DNA of 64,000 nucleotides from Herbaspirillum autotrophicum (GCF_001189915.1 NZ_LFLS01000004.1:124001-188000), one strand, 5' to 3'; numbered from the stretch's first letter, positions 8,410 through 18,364 are shown. Numbers and translations: made by a program. The notes: generated from the letters alone by a model not told the origin.

Positions 8410-10167
8410 TTAAAACCCCAGGCTGGCCTGTACCCAGATGGTCGGCGTGCGTGTCGCCGAATCGGGAATCGAGGTCGGACGTTCGCTGCTGGTGCGCCAG
8501 GCCATCGACGCCCGCACGCGCACTGCAGATACATTCACGTTGAGGCCGATCCCGGCGCCGGACAAGGTGCGGTTATTATCGGCAGCAGCACCAAATGGGG
8601 TACGGTTGATGCGGACTGCACCGGTATCGTAGAACAGCGTGGCTTGCAGCATGTCGCTGAAGTTGTGACGCCATTCGATACTGGCCAGATAGCCTTCGTC
8701 GCCGATGCCCTCGCCTTGCGGATAAGCCCGCACGCCGCTCGATCCGCCCAGCGAAAATTTTTCCGAAGAGTCGAGATTGCTGTTGGCTTGCTGGCCAGAC
8801 AGCGACAAGGCCAGGTAATTGCTATCGGTCAGCCGCTGCAAACGATGCAGACTGTAGCCGAACTTGACGTAATTGCCGTTGCTCCTGGCCGACGCCGCAT
8901 CGATCAGCAATGCCGACGGCGACTGGATATCAAGTTCACCCAATGTGACGGTGAGACTGAAACTGTTGACGCCGCCGCCCGCCAATCCATCCTGACGGCT
9001 GCCGTTGATGCCGAACGCGATCAGTTTGACGCGCTTGTCGGTGCGCGTGGAGGTGGCATCGACACTATCGCTGAGAGTCTTCTGTTCCAGACTCACGGTG
9101 CCGTTCAGATTCGTCAACTGGCTGCGGATGAATGGATAGGAGGCAAACAGGCTGGCACTGGTAGCGCGGCCGTGCGCATCAAGACGTTCAAACTCCTGCC
9201 CCAACTGGTAATGCGTCAGCGAATAAGCCGCACCGACACGCACCCCCTGACTGCCGAGCGGCAACTGATAAGCGGCGCGACCGTAATTCAAACCGCTGCC
9301 GCTGGTCAGTACATTGAGTGACAGCACATCACCGATTTTCAGCGGACTGTTGATATTGAGCGAACCACCGAGACGATATTCGCCAACATAGCGATTGCCG
9401 AAATTGTCGAGATCGACGCTGCCGCTATACGCGGCGCCGGGCGTCAGTTCCACAATCAGGTCCGAGGTACCGACGCTGGCCCCCGGTTGCAAGGTGGCGC
9501 GCGCGGCACCCACACCCGGCGTGTCGTTGAGCAGCAGCAAACCGCGATCGACGTCGTCGGCACGAATCACTTCACCGCTGCGGGCAGCATCCAGATAAGC
9601 ACCGGCCCGGGCATCCGACAAGCGCGACTGGTTGTTGATCTGATGCGCGCTGATGCGGCCTTCGACCACCGCAATGCTCACTTCGCCATCCTTGATTTCC
9701 TGCGCCGGCAGATACGCCCGTGTCACCGGGTAGCCATGCTCACGGTAATACGCCGTGATGCGCGCAACTGCCGCATTGAGATTGCGCAAGGTCTGCTTGC
9801 TGCCTTCGAGGTCGGCCACCAATGCATGCAAGACAGTAGTGGGCACCGACACATTGCCGCTGATGCGGATGTGGCTGACATCAAAACTGAGATCGCTGGC
9901 CAATGCAGGCGAGGCACGCTCCTCGGTCGGCAACAACGGCGCGCCCTTGGGTGGCATCGGATCGGGTTGCTGCTGCAATTCACGCAGCAATTGACCGGCA
10001 TTGGGCGCATTCGGCACGATTTGCGCGGCAGCGCCGGCACTGTAGAGCATGGCAAGCAGCAGCGCAACGGCTGTCAGGCGAGGAGGAGTTTGGGGCACAG
10101 CGTCAGTCCGGTTGAATGTAAAAGCAAGAAATCTGCTATCGAGAGGTACCTGCATACCGTGCCTCAC
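8410..10167 (-). CDS. two-partner secretion outer-membrane transporter (TpsB, ShlB/FhaC/HecB family)
   Basis: Omp85-superfamily beta-barrel pore that exports its TpsA partner across the outer membrane. The 585-residue product has an N-terminal hydrophobic signal (TAVALLLAMLYSAGAAA), a Pro-rich linker, a POTRA segment ('ISGNVSVPTTVLHALVADLEG' to 'GEVSIAVVEGRI') and a ShlB-type barrel with many 'YRLGGSLNINSPL'-like strands, ending in a terminal phenylalanine (ASLGF) as required for Bam insertion. The start codon is GTG at 10167, overlapping the TpsA stop (GTGA), so the pair is translationally coupled. Length is normal for the family. The cargo is the adjacent TpsA protein. Confidence 0.93.
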   Translation of the reverse strand: MRHGMQVPLDSRFLAFTFNRTDAVPQTPPRLTAVALLLAMLYSAGAAAQIVPNAPNAGQLLRELQQQPDPMPPKGAPLLPTEERASPALASDLSFDVSHIRISGNVSVPTTVLHALVADLEGSKQTLRNLNAAVARITAYYREHGYPVTRAYLPAQEIKDGEVSIAVVEGRISAHQINNQSRLSDARAGAYLDAARSGEVIRADDVDRGLLLLNDTPGVGAARATLQPGASVGTSDLIVELTPGAAYSGSVDLDNFGNRYVGEYRLGGSLNINSPLKIGDVLSLNVLTSGSGLNYGRAAYQLPLGSQGVRVGAAYSLTHYQLGQEFERLDAHGRATSASLFASYPFIRSQLTNLNGTVSLEQKTLSDSVDATSTRTDKRVKLIAFGINGSRQDGLAGGGVNSFSLTVTLGELDIQSPSALLIDAASARSNGNYVKFGYSLHRLQRLTDSNYLALSLSGQQANSNLDSSEKFSLGGSSGVRAYPQGEGIGDEGYLASIEWRHNFSDMLQATLFYDTGAVRINRTPFGAAADNNRTLSGAGIGLNVNVSAVRVRASMAWRTSSERPTSIPDSATRTPTIWVQASLGF

Positions 10168-13100
10168 TGGATCAGACGCAAGCGCGGTGTCAGTTGTATG
10201 GCGCCATCACTGGCAATATCGCCGGCAACCTGTGGCAGCGCTGATGGCTGGCGTTCCTTTTCGCTATGCCAGGCGCGCTGCATGTCGAACGCACGCCGTG
10301 ATGACGCCAAAGCCTGCTGCGCCCCGTCGTAGTACGCTGCCATGGCAGAACCGCCCAAGGCGGCAAAGGTCTGGTTGAGTGCCTTGATCACCAGCATCCC
10401 ATCAACGAACACCAGCCGGTAATTCCTGACGAGATTCAAACCACCCGGCGTGATCCGGTAATTACCCGGGCCAATGGCACCTGATGCCGTACCACCGTAA
10501 ATCAGCGTGCCTTGCAAATCGGCCTGAGTATCGCCCGCCACGAAGCCAGAAATCGTGACGCCGCCATTACCAGTCCAGGCTTGTCCGTCATAAAATCTGG
10601 TCACCGAATTAGCGACGACAGTCAATGCAGCAGGTGTGATATCAGCCGTGGCGGCAGCACTGGTGGATGCCAGTACGTAATTGTCGCGGTCCGCTCCGGA
10701 CAGCGCGATATTGCTGACGTTGATGGTTTTTCCGGTCCCGGCATTCTTGTCGGCGTAGCTGGCGGTGCCGGTTACATTCAGGACATCGCTACCAATAACG
10801 CCATTGGCGGTATAAGTAACGCCAGCGTTGATCAAGCCGTCATACACCTTGTTGATACCACTGGCGGTGACCACAAGACTGGCCGGCGTGATCGTGCTGG
10901 TCGTATTGTCGGCATAGATCACGTTATAGTTATTGCCGCCGTTGCCATCGTTGACCGTGACGCCGCTGACACGCACTGTCTTGTTGCCATTACCGGCATT
11001 TTTATCAGCGAAGACAAACGCCCCGCCGGCCAGGTTGTCGCCGCCGTATAGCTGCGCCCCCCCAGCAGCAATGGCGGTACCGGCTGCCGCCGTGGTGCCG
11101 TCATACACCTTGCTGGTCTGCTGCGCGGTCACCGTCAGATTGGCCTTGCCGATGGTAAAGCTGTTACCGGCATAGCTGATGTCGTAACCATCCTGACCTG
11201 AATACAGCCCGGAGAAATTCAGCGTGCCATTGGCTGTACTGTAGCTGCCGGCATTTTTACTGCTGGCAGCTACCGCCAATGTGCCGTTCAATACCGCACC
11301 GGGTACGCTGATGCCGTAACCGGAAGTCACGCCGGTACCGCCATCGTATGTTTTACCGGTATCGTTGAGAGTGACGCTGACGGCTTTCAGGAAAGTGCGC
11401 AGCAAGGGGCCGGTCTGTCCGTCGTAGATGCGCCAGACAGTCGCGTCACCAGCCGATCCCGACATACTCCAACCGGGACCGGCAAAGGTCGACGCGCTGC
11501 GAAATTCGACATCGCTCAATCCGCGCACGCCGGTGGTGGTACCAAAAACAATGCCAATTCCGGGACTGTTATTGCCAAGCAGCCAGAAAGAATCCTTGAT
11601 CGTGCCACCAGCTTGCCCCGCCAGCAATCCGACCTGACTGTTTCCGCTGACATTTCCCGTAGCGTACGTATTCGATATGACCCCCGACAGGTTGGAACCT
11701 ATCAGGCCACCGACAGACGTCGTGCCGCTCACATTACCCGAGCTATAACTATTACTGATGCCGCCGTAGGAGAACCCCACCAGTCCTCCGGAATTCGCAC
11801 CGGCTGTGACGTTACCGGTGGCATACGAACCGCTGATGATGGCGTTGGTCGCATTGTTGCCCACCAGCCCACCGGTACCTGAACCGCTGCTTGCACCATT
11901 GACACTACCGGTAGCATAAGAGGCTGTGATAGTCGCGTAATTGATACCCACAAGTCCACCTGCATTCCCGCGCGCATTGACTGTTCCGGTTGCATAGGAA
12001 TGATCAATGACACCACCGTTGGCGCCGACCAGTCCGCCAACTTGCAGGGCGCTGCCGGTGACCGTCGCGCGCGAATGAGAATTGACGATATTGCCTGTTG
12101 CGTTTTGACCGATCATTCCACCTACGGCATTGCCGCTGGCACCCGTTACGCTGCCGGTAACGTAGACATTGCTGATCGCGGCCCCGGAATTCAGTCCGAT
12201 CAAGGCCCCTACCATTGACGCTCCCGTAATATCCACATTCACCAACCCAAGATTGCGAATGGCCCCCCTCGAACTTACGGCGATCAGGCCAACGCTGGCC
12301 GTTCCGGGTTGATTGATGCGCAGATTCCGTATTTCGTGGCCCAAACCATCGATCACGCCAAAGAATTGCGACACCGGTGCAAAGCCGGCACCACCACTCC
12401 ATGTCGCCGCCGCAGCAGCATCAATGTCCGCGCCCAGTACATAGTTGCCGCTTTGGTTACCATTGATGCCTTGCAAGTCAGTGCCAGTCATACTGCCCTC
12501 GCTGCCAAGCGCAGTAATGACCTTGTATTGGGTCACTGCACCATCACTGCCCAGCCGGGTGCTGAAGTTGTCACCGGCACGCAGGTTGACCGCAGCATTG
12601 ACGTTGTACGTCGCGTTGTTGCCGGCACTCACTGCGCCTTGCCCGTATTCCAGCGCCAGCTTGCCATTGGCATTGCCGGCCGTGATGCTGCGGTTGATGC
12701 TGATATTGCGCTGCGCTGTCAGCGTCAGTCTGGTCGCCGCGTTCCAGCTCACGGCATCATTGATGTTGATGTCGCCATTACCGCTGGCGGCACCCGCCGT
12801 GCTTTGCAGTTGTACATTACCGTTATCGAGATTGCTGCTCAGCGTCGCACCACTGATGTCGCCACCACTGGCTGCGACCGTAAAATCATTGGGGTCGATC
12901 AGCCAGGTCCCATGCGCGCCTTGTGCCGATCTGGTCGTGACCTTGGTGCCGTCGGCGACCTTGACATGGGCCGCGCTGGTTTCAATGAAACCGCCATCGC
13001 CGCTCAGCGGTGCACTGGCGTCAAGCGTACCGCTCAGGTTGACGGTGCCGCTGTTCATGTCCGCCATCAGCATGATGCGGCCATTCTTGTTCTGTACCGT

Positions 13101-13955
13101 ACGCGCTTCGACAATGCCGGTATTGTTGATCACTGCCGTGCTGAGCTGATCCAGCGCCCGGGCGGCCATCAGTACCTGACCGCCGTCGGCCTGGATCAGT
13201 TGTTTGTTTTCGACAAGGGCATGCAATGCGCCCTGATCGATGCTGTAGCCGAGCAGGCTGCCCTGATTGAAGTTCAGCGTGACCTTGTTGCCGGCGGCCA
13301 GCAAGCTCGTGCCCGATCTGGAACTGATCGTGCCTTCATTGCGTACCGTGCCGCTGATCAGGGCTACATACCCGCCATCGGCTGCTGTGATCTGGCCCTG
13401 ATTGACGACGTTGCCGTTCCTGGCCGGATCACTGCTGAAACTGCTGCTGCCCTGCATGAAATCGGCAGCCGTCATGCCCAGCGTCGATGCCACGATGCCG
13501 CCGACATTGACTTGTGCACCGGCACCAAACAACACGCCATTCGGATTGAGAATGTAGACCTGACCATTGGCTGTCAGGCTGCCCAGCAAGGTGCTGGGGC
13601 TGGAGCCGGTGATGCGGTTGAGTGCTATCGCTTGGGCATTCGGCTGCACGAAATTGAGTTTCTCGCCTGCCACAGTCGACAGGCTGGTCCAGTCGATTGC
13701 CAGTCGCTGGCTGGCCTGATTGATCGTGGTCGTGGCCCCCGCTGTACTCACCGTGCCGGTACCGCCCACCACCGTTGCATTCGCGGCATCGGCTGCATAT
13801 GCCAGGCCTGCCGGCAATATACTGCCGGCCAACGCAGTTGCTGCCACCAGCAGCTTGCATGCGGCAGCAGCAGTTCCATGCGCACGCGCATTTTCGGCCA
13901 CGGCTACCCAGGCCTGATTGACCTGACTCCAGACCAGACGATATATGTGGTTCAT
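10164..13955 (-). CDS. two-partner secretion exoprotein (TpsA) with filamentous-hemagglutinin N-terminal domain
   Basis: Secreted beta-helical adhesin-like protein, 1263 residues from ATG 13955. The N-terminus is an extended signal peptide of type V secretion (MNHIYRLVWSQVNQAWVAV..., cleavage near LAYAADA). It is followed by the TPS/haemagglutinin domain with 'NGQVYILNPNGVLFG' (the NPNG motif), then 'DANDF-like' and 'WNAATRLTLTAQRNISI' beta-helix turns. A run of GLUG repeats (GGLVG, GGLIG, with 'SYATG' units) occupies roughly residues 580-790, and three or four YDG/MBG repeats ('KVYDG' and 'KTYDGG') fill the C-terminal third. It is short for a contact-dependent inhibition protein and carries no VENN or toxin domain, so adhesion/biofilm is likelier. 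An upstream start at 13994 is less likely. Confidence 0.9.
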   Translation of the reverse strand: MNHIYRLVWSQVNQAWVAVAENARAHGTAAAACKLLVAATALAGSILPAGLAYAADAANATVVGGTGTVSTAGATTTINQASQRLAIDWTSLSTVAGEKLNFVQPNAQAIALNRITGSSPSTLLGSLTANGQVYILNPNGVLFGAGAQVNVGGIVASTLGMTAADFMQGSSSFSSDPARNGNVVNQGQITAADGGYVALISGTVRNEGTISSRSGTSLLAAGNKVTLNFNQGSLLGYSIDQGALHALVENKQLIQADGGQVLMAARALDQLSTAVINNTGIVEARTVQNKNGRIMLMADMNSGTVNLSGTLDASAPLSGDGGFIETSAAHVKVADGTKVTTRSAQGAHGTWLIDPNDFTVAASGGDISGATLSSNLDNGNVQLQSTAGAASGNGDININDAVSWNAATRLTLTAQRNISINRSITAGNANGKLALEYGQGAVSAGNNATYNVNAAVNLRAGDNFSTRLGSDGAVTQYKVITALGSEGSMTGTDLQGINGNQSGNYVLGADIDAAAAATWSGGAGFAPVSQFFGVIDGLGHEIRNLRINQPGTASVGLIAVSSRGAIRNLGLVNVDITGASMVGALIGLNSGAAISNVYVTGSVTGASGNAVGGMIGQNATGNIVNSHSRATVTGSALQVGGLVGANGGVIDHSYATGTVNARGNAGGLVGINYATITASYATGSVNGASSGSGTGGLVGNNATNAIISGSYATGNVTAGANSGGLVGFSYGGISNSYSSGNVSGTTSVGGLIGSNLSGVISNTYATGNVSGNSQVGLLAGQAGGTIKDSFWLLGNNSPGIGIVFGTTTGVRGLSDVEFRSASTFAGPGWSMSGSAGDATVWRIYDGQTGPLLRTFLKAVSVTLNDTGKTYDGGTGVTSGYGISVPGAVLNGTLAVAASSKNAGSYSTANGTLNFSGLYSGQDGYDISYAGNSFTIGKANLTVTAQQTSKVYDGTTAAAGTAIAAGGAQLYGGDNLAGGAFVFADKNAGNGNKTVRVSGVTVNDGNGGNNYNVIYADNTTSTITPASLVVTASGINKVYDGLINAGVTYTANGVIGSDVLNVTGTASYADKNAGTGKTINVSNIALSGADRDNYVLASTSAAATADITPAALTVVANSVTRFYDGQAWTGNGGVTISGFVAGDTQADLQGTLIYGGTASGAIGPGNYRITPGGLNLVRNYRLVFVDGMLVIKALNQTFAALGGSAMAAYYDGAQQALASSRRAFDMQRAWHSEKERQPSALPQVAGDIASDGAIQLTPRLRLIQ

Positions 13956-14147
13956 CCCGTTTTTCCGTTTTGTTGGCCGACTGATTTGCGCCACATTATC
14001 AGGGTGAAAAACGGGAGGACTTGACCGCCTGTCTCACTTGCAGAAAACGAAGTGCGGAAACACCCGCAGATATTGGCAATTTGCCATCAGAAAACATAAG
14101 AGCAAACCCGAACGGGTCGCCAGCAGAAACCGCCGCCTTGTGCTGCG

Positions 14148-14378
14148 CTAATTGCGCTGCGCCAGTACCTGCTGCAACCACGCAATCCGGGCCGCCGCCG
14201 CAACCAGTGCCTGGGCCTGGTCGGGAAAAACCGTTTTCGAATAATCGGCAACCAGCGTCCACTTGCCTTCATCTTCCGGGTCTTTACGAAATACCTTGAA
14301 ACACACCGCGCCATGTTCATCATCGATGAAATCGACGCAATGCATGCCGCTGTCGTCTTCGATGCTATGAATCGGCAT
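14148..14378 (-). CDS. conserved small hypothetical protein
   Basis: 76 residues, acidic N-terminal half ('IEDDSGMHCVDFIDDEHGAVCFKVFRKDPEDEG') and a helical C-terminal half rich in Ala and Gln. No signal peptide or membrane segment. It overlaps the 3' end of the HAD phosphatase gene by 14 nt in the same direction, which supports a real gene coupled to it. I do not recognise a family; the beta-strand pattern followed by a helix suggests a small single-domain cytosolic protein. Confidence 0.65.
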   Translation of the reverse strand: MPIHSIEDDSGMHCVDFIDDEHGAVCFKVFRKDPEDEGKWTLVADYSKTVFPDQAQALVAAAARIAWLQQVLAQRN

Positions 14379-15015
14379 GGGAATTTACCGGCAACCCGAG
14401 CTTTCGCAAATCGGTTCGCAATTGCTGCGCGCCGGAGAAATGAATGCCGTGCAATCCGGCTGCCTGTGCCGCGTCGATATTGCGCTGCAGGTCATCAATG
14501 AAAACGGCACGCTGCGGATCAATCTGGTAACGCGCATTCATCAGTGCAAAAATCGCCGGATCAGGTTTCTTCAACCCTTCGGTACCGGACACCAGCACTC
14601 CTTCGAACCACTGCAAAAACGGGAACCGTTCGACCGCAACCGGGAAGGTTTCATGCGACCAGTTGGTGAGCGCCAGAATCCTGATGCCTTTGGCACGCAG
14701 CTCATCGAGCACGGCCACCGTCTGATCCAGCGCACCGGCAATCATTTCATGCCAGCGCTCGTGATAGGCGCGAATCATCGTTGCTTCGGAGGGATGACGC
14801 GCGATGGCTTCCTGCACGGCGTCTTCCCAGGAGCGGCCGGCATCTTGCTGTTCGTTCCACTCGGTATTGCAGACTTCGCGCAGGAAGCGCTCCATCGCAT
14901 CGACATCGTCGCCGAACAATTTGCGATACAGATGCCGTGGATTCCAGTCGATCAACACCCCGCCCAGATCAAAGATGACGGTGTCGATTATCGGGTGCGC
15001 TTGTGCTGTCGTCAT
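14365..15015 (-). CDS. HAD-superfamily hydrolase (YihX-like phosphatase)
   Basis: 216-residue haloacid-dehalogenase-type phosphatase, subfamily IA variant 3. Motif I is 'IFDLGGVLIDWNP' near residue 13, where the second Asp is replaced by Gly as in the YihX/epoxide-hydrolase N-terminal branch. Motif II is 'ILALTNWSHE', the conserved lysine is in 'EGLKKPDPAIF', and motif IV is 'AVFIDDLQRNI'. Related enzymes dephosphorylate sugar phosphates such as alpha-glucose-1-phosphate. It is 4 nt downstream of the 81-residue gene and overlaps the 76-residue gene, giving a three-gene operon. The precise substrate is unknown. Confidence 0.87.
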   Translation of the reverse strand: MTTAQAHPIIDTVIFDLGGVLIDWNPRHLYRKLFGDDVDAMERFLREVCNTEWNEQQDAGRSWEDAVQEAIARHPSEATMIRAYHERWHEMIAGALDQTVAVLDELRAKGIRILALTNWSHETFPVAVERFPFLQWFEGVLVSGTEGLKKPDPAIFALMNARYQIDPQRAVFIDDLQRNIDAAQAAGLHGIHFSGAQQLRTDLRKLGLPVNSHADS

Positions 15016-15019
15016 ACCT

Positions 15020-15265
15020 TTACGCTGCCAGACCTTTACCGAGAATCTCGGCCGTCACTTCATTGATATTGCGCCCCTGGGCTTGCGCCAGTGCTTGCAA
15101 TTGCTGCACCAGTTCGCTGTTGAGCTTGACCGCAAATGGCACCAGGCCAAGGGCCTGATCACGCTTGCGCTGTTCGCGGCGGTCAATCGCCACGGCATCG
15201 CCGGCACCGAAGGCCGAGGCCCCGGGCGCCGCCATTTTGCCCATCAGTTTCTTGGCGTCGCTCAT
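15020..15265 (-). CDS. conserved hypothetical protein with ribbon-helix-helix-like C-terminus
   Basis: 81 residues from ATG 15265 (MSDAKKL...). The N-terminus is Gly/Ala-rich; the C-terminal half 'PFAVKLNSELVQQLQALAQAQGRNINEVTAEIL' has the strand-helix-helix pattern of a CopG/Arc-like DNA-binding fold, though this is inference. The start codon abuts the terminal repeat of the palindromic element at 15266-15535, so its upstream region was apparently replaced by that element. It leads the operon with the HAD phosphatase, 4 nt away. Confidence 0.65.
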   Translation of the reverse strand: MSDAKKLMGKMAAPGASAFGAGDAVAIDRREQRKRDQALGLVPFAVKLNSELVQQLQALAQAQGRNINEVTAEILGKGLAA

Positions 15266-15533
15266 AGGGCCTGTGAACAATTAATTGTGAGTGCGAACGC
15301 GGTCGCAGGCGTTACGTGCCTAGGCGCAGCGAGGCGTCGTAGCGGTGCTACGGCAACGAGTTGCAACAACGGCATGTGACGCCTGCGGCCCGTTCCCGAA
15401 GGGTTCGAACCAAAACGTGCGTTGCCAGCGTTGCCTGGCTTGCAGGTGGGCCCGCCACCTGCTGCGCCACGCGCCTTGTCAACACACGTTTTGGTTTGAA
15501 CGCATCTCACAATAAATTGTTGACAGGCCCTAA
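15266..15533. repeat. palindrome-rich MITE-like repeat element
   Basis: About 268 bp flanked by imperfect terminal inverted repeats: AGGGCCTGTGAACAATTA... at the left and its near-complement ending ...TTGTTGACAGGCCCT at the right, differing at few positions over about 24 bp. Inside are nested inverted pairs: GCAGGCGTTACGTGC against GCATGTGACGCCTGC, CGTAGC/GCTACG, TTCGAACCAAAACG against CGTTTTGGTTTGAA, and a palindrome CAGGTGGGCCCGCCACCTG. No open frame of note is present. The layout fits a non-autonomous miniature transposon or a structured repeat. No target-site duplication was obvious. Confidence 0.7.
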
Positions 15534-15724
15534 CCATTCCGGTTTTTTTTCATTGTGCAGGGCCTGTTTGGTTTGAATCAGGGCATTTTACGCAGTATTT
15601 ACCTGCGCATGAGGCTGATAAGAGCGATTCCCCGGATTGTCTGCCGATTTTCGCCACGCCCCTGAAAAAACATTGTCGGCAAGAATCAATCCGGCCGGTC
15701 TTGCGGACGCTACATGGCACGGTC

Positions 15725-16609
15725 TCAGGAAATCTTGCGCGCCGTGCGTTTGACGACTGCCGGCGGTTTCGACAATTCCATGATCAACTGACCGAATTGC
15801 AGTGCTGCCGGGGTCTTGCCGGCATCGCCCCAGAACAGGGAAAAATTGGCCTTGGGCAGCGGCGGCAAACCGTAGCAACCGTCAACCACCCGCATGCCCG
15901 GCAACAGATCTTCCTGCGGCAAGACCGAGATCGCCAGCCCCGACAAGACGGCGGCGCAGATTCCCTGTTGGCTGGAAGAGGTAAATACGATGTGCCAGTC
16001 GAGACCGGTACCGTCGAGTGCACTGATGCCGACATTGCGATTGATGCACGGTGCCGGGAAAAACGCGAACGGCAGGAAAGCGCCGGGCGCCAGTTCAAAT
16101 GCTTCCGATGCCACCCACACCAGTTGGGTCTGGCGCATGACCGTGCCCTCTTTGCTGTCGCCCGGCGTCATGATCACCGCCAGATCCAGTTCGCCGTCCT
16201 TGACCAGCGTGCGCAAATCCAGATGCATGTTGACCCGCACATCCAGTCTGATGCCCGGAAAGCTGTGCGCGAACTGGCACAGCAAGGTTGGCAAACGGTC
16301 GCCGACGAAATTTTCCGGCGCGCCGAAGCGTACCTCACCGCAAATCGGCGAAGGTTGAAAGCGTCGGCTCAAGGCATCCATCGATTCCAGAATCTGTTCC
16401 GCATAGCGCAGCAGATCTTCACCGTGTTCCGTCAGGATCAGGCTGCGCGTGGTCCGATGCAACAGCGGTTGACCGAGCTGTTCTTCCAGCCGCCGGATCT
16501 GGTGGCTGATGGCCGACTGCGTCAGGTGCAAACGCTCGGCAGCGCGCGTAAAGCTGCCGGTTTCCTTTACCGCGACAAACGTGCGCAGCAGGGTGGGATC
16601 GAAGTCCAT
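15725..16609 (-). CDS. LysR family transcriptional regulator
   Basis: 294-residue LysR-type regulator. Residues 1-60 form the winged helix-turn-helix ('LLRTFVAVKETGSFTRAAERLHLTQSAISHQIRRLEEQLG'), followed by the substrate-binding domain (about 90-290) with 'EVRFGAPENFVGDRLP' at its start. The gene is divergent from the MFS transporter gene starting at 16766, a common arrangement in which the regulator controls the transporter from the 156-bp shared promoter region. The effector cannot be predicted. Confidence 0.93.
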   Translation of the reverse strand: MDFDPTLLRTFVAVKETGSFTRAAERLHLTQSAISHQIRRLEEQLGQPLLHRTTRSLILTEHGEDLLRYAEQILESMDALSRRFQPSPICGEVRFGAPENFVGDRLPTLLCQFAHSFPGIRLDVRVNMHLDLRTLVKDGELDLAVIMTPGDSKEGTVMRQTQLVWVASEAFELAPGAFLPFAFFPAPCINRNVGISALDGTGLDWHIVFTSSSQQGICAAVLSGLAISVLPQEDLLPGMRVVDGCYGLPPLPKANFSLFWGDAGKTPAALQFGQLIMELSKPPAVVKRTARKIS

Positions 16610-16765
16610 GGGATGGGATAAATGACGGTTATTAATAAGTGCTGCGAAATTAAATCATTTGTTTCATGAGTGAGCTTACCCCAGAATCACTCTCTCCCGC
16701 GTGCCGCCGCGATTCGCTCTGCGGCATGCTGTCTGATTGCCAACACTCTGTCCCGGAAACTCTTG

Positions 16766-18322
16766 ATGCCACCGTTTCACTTCAAAAAAAATAATCTGGC
16801 ATTGGCTGCCGTCTGTCTGGCCGCCCTGATGTTCGGTCTGGAAATCTCCAGCGTCCCGGTCATCCTGCCGACGCTGGAAAAAATCCTGCATGGCAATCTG
16901 CAAGACATGCAATGGATCATGAACGCCTACACCATTGCCTGCACTACCGTGTTGATGGCGGCCGGCACCCTGGCCGACCAATATGGCCGCAAGCGCATCT
17001 TTCTGATCAGCCTGATCTGTTTCGGCCTGACCTCGCTGATCTGCGGCCTGGCATCCACGGTCTCGGTATTGATCGTCAGCCGCTTCCTGCAAGGCATGAG
17101 CGGCGGCGCCATGACGATCTGCCTGCTGGCCATCCTGTCACACCAGTTTCAGGATCAGCGCGAGCGCAGCCGCGCGTTCGGTGCGTTTGGCATCGTGTTC
17201 GGCGCCGGTCTCGGATTCGGGCCATTGATCGGCGGCGGGATTGTGGCACTGCTGAACTGGAAATGGATATTCCTGATCCATGTGCCGCTGACCGTGGTGA
17301 CAATACTGCTGACGCTCAACGGCGTGCAGGAATCGCGCGATGCGCAGGTCAAGAAACTCGATGTGTGGGGCATGCTCAGCTTGTCGCTGGCGGTGTTCGG
17401 ACTGACTTACTTCATCACCCAAGGGGCCGATCTCGGCTTTGGCAGCACCTCGGCGTTGCTGGCCATCGCTGTCGCCGTCACCGGATTTGCGCTGTTCATC
17501 GCGATCGAAAAAAACGGGTCGCATCCGATGTTCGATTTTTCCGTGTTCAAGATCCGTAATTTTTCCGGTGCCATCATCGGCTCCATCGGCATGAACTTCA
17601 GCTTCTGGCCGTTCATGATTTATCTGCCGTTGTATTACCAGAGCGGCCTGGGCTACAACGCCGTCGACACCGGCCTGGCGCTGCTGGCCTACACCTTGCC
17701 GACCCTGATCGTGCCGCCGTTCGCCGAGCGCCTGTCCTTGCGTTTTCAACCACGCATCGTGATTCCAGCCGGCCTGTTTACGATTGGGCTCGGCTTCTTG
17801 CTGATGCGGTATGGCAGCAACGCAGCCGAGGCCGGCTGGTTGTCATTGTTGCCGGGATCACTGATCGCCGGCATCGGACTGGGCCTGACGAATACGCCGG
17901 TCACCAACACCACCACCGGTTCGGTACCGGGCAATCGCGCCGGCATGGCATCCGGCATCGACATGAGTGCGCGGCTGATTACGCTGGCGATCAATATTGC
18001 ACTGATGGGTTTTATCTTGCTGGAAAGCGTGCGTGCCTCGCTGCAAAACAGCAACCTCGGCGATCTGGGCGCGGCGCAATTGCGGCGCGCATCCGAGCTG
18101 ATCATCGCCGGCAATTTCGCCGGACTGCAACAACAGTTGCCGGCATTCTTTCAGCGCGATGCTTCCGGCTTGCTGGCGCATGCGGCAGTGACCCATGGCT
18201 TCGGCATGGTCATGCTGTATGGCGGTATAGGCGTGTGGATCCTGGCGGCACTGAGCTTCACCATCTTCGGTTCTGACCGCCACCGGCGTGAAGCCGGAGC
18301 GTCACTCGAAAACAGTCTGTAA
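16766..18322 (+). CDS. MFS drug/multidrug transporter (DHA2, 14-TM type)
   Basis: 518-residue inner-membrane proton antiporter of the DHA2/EmrB-QacA branch. I take ATG 16766 as the start, since the hydrophilic stretch encoded upstream is not conserved in character. The first helix contains 'VCLAALMFGLEISSVPVILPTLEKIL', motif A is 'GTLADQYGRKRIFLISLI', and motif C-like 'GIVFGAGLGFGPLIGGGIV' follows. Around fourteen hydrophobic segments are visible. The divergent LysR gene probably regulates it. The exported compound is unknown. Confidence 0.9.
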   Translation: MPPFHFKKNNLALAAVCLAALMFGLEISSVPVILPTLEKILHGNLQDMQWIMNAYTIACTTVLMAAGTLADQYGRKRIFLISLICFGLTSLICGLASTVSVLIVSRFLQGMSGGAMTICLLAILSHQFQDQRERSRAFGAFGIVFGAGLGFGPLIGGGIVALLNWKWIFLIHVPLTVVTILLTLNGVQESRDAQVKKLDVWGMLSLSLAVFGLTYFITQGADLGFGSTSALLAIAVAVTGFALFIAIEKNGSHPMFDFSVFKIRNFSGAIIGSIGMNFSFWPFMIYLPLYYQSGLGYNAVDTGLALLAYTLPTLIVPPFAERLSLRFQPRIVIPAGLFTIGLGFLLMRYGSNAAEAGWLSLLPGSLIAGIGLGLTNTPVTNTTTGSVPGNRAGMASGIDMSARLITLAINIALMGFILLESVRASLQNSNLGDLGAAQLRRASELIIAGNFAGLQQQLPAFFQRDASGLLAHAAVTHGFGMVMLYGGIGVWILAALSFTIFGSDRHRREAGASLENSL

Positions 18323-18364
18323 AATTACCGGCAATGGCGGCCAGACAAAGCGTTCGCGCATAAA

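Noticed and set aside
10600-11400. Tandem direct repeats as a CRISPR or satellite
   Set aside because: They are in-frame YDG/MBG protein repeats of the TpsA gene, not spaced DNA repeats.
10164-13955. TpsA as a contact-dependent inhibition toxin
   Set aside because: Too short, lacking a VENN motif, toxin tail or downstream immunity gene.
12309-14024. 571-codon plus-strand frame
   Set aside because: Antisense to the TpsA gene; arises from the GC-rich repeat codons and has no domain signature.
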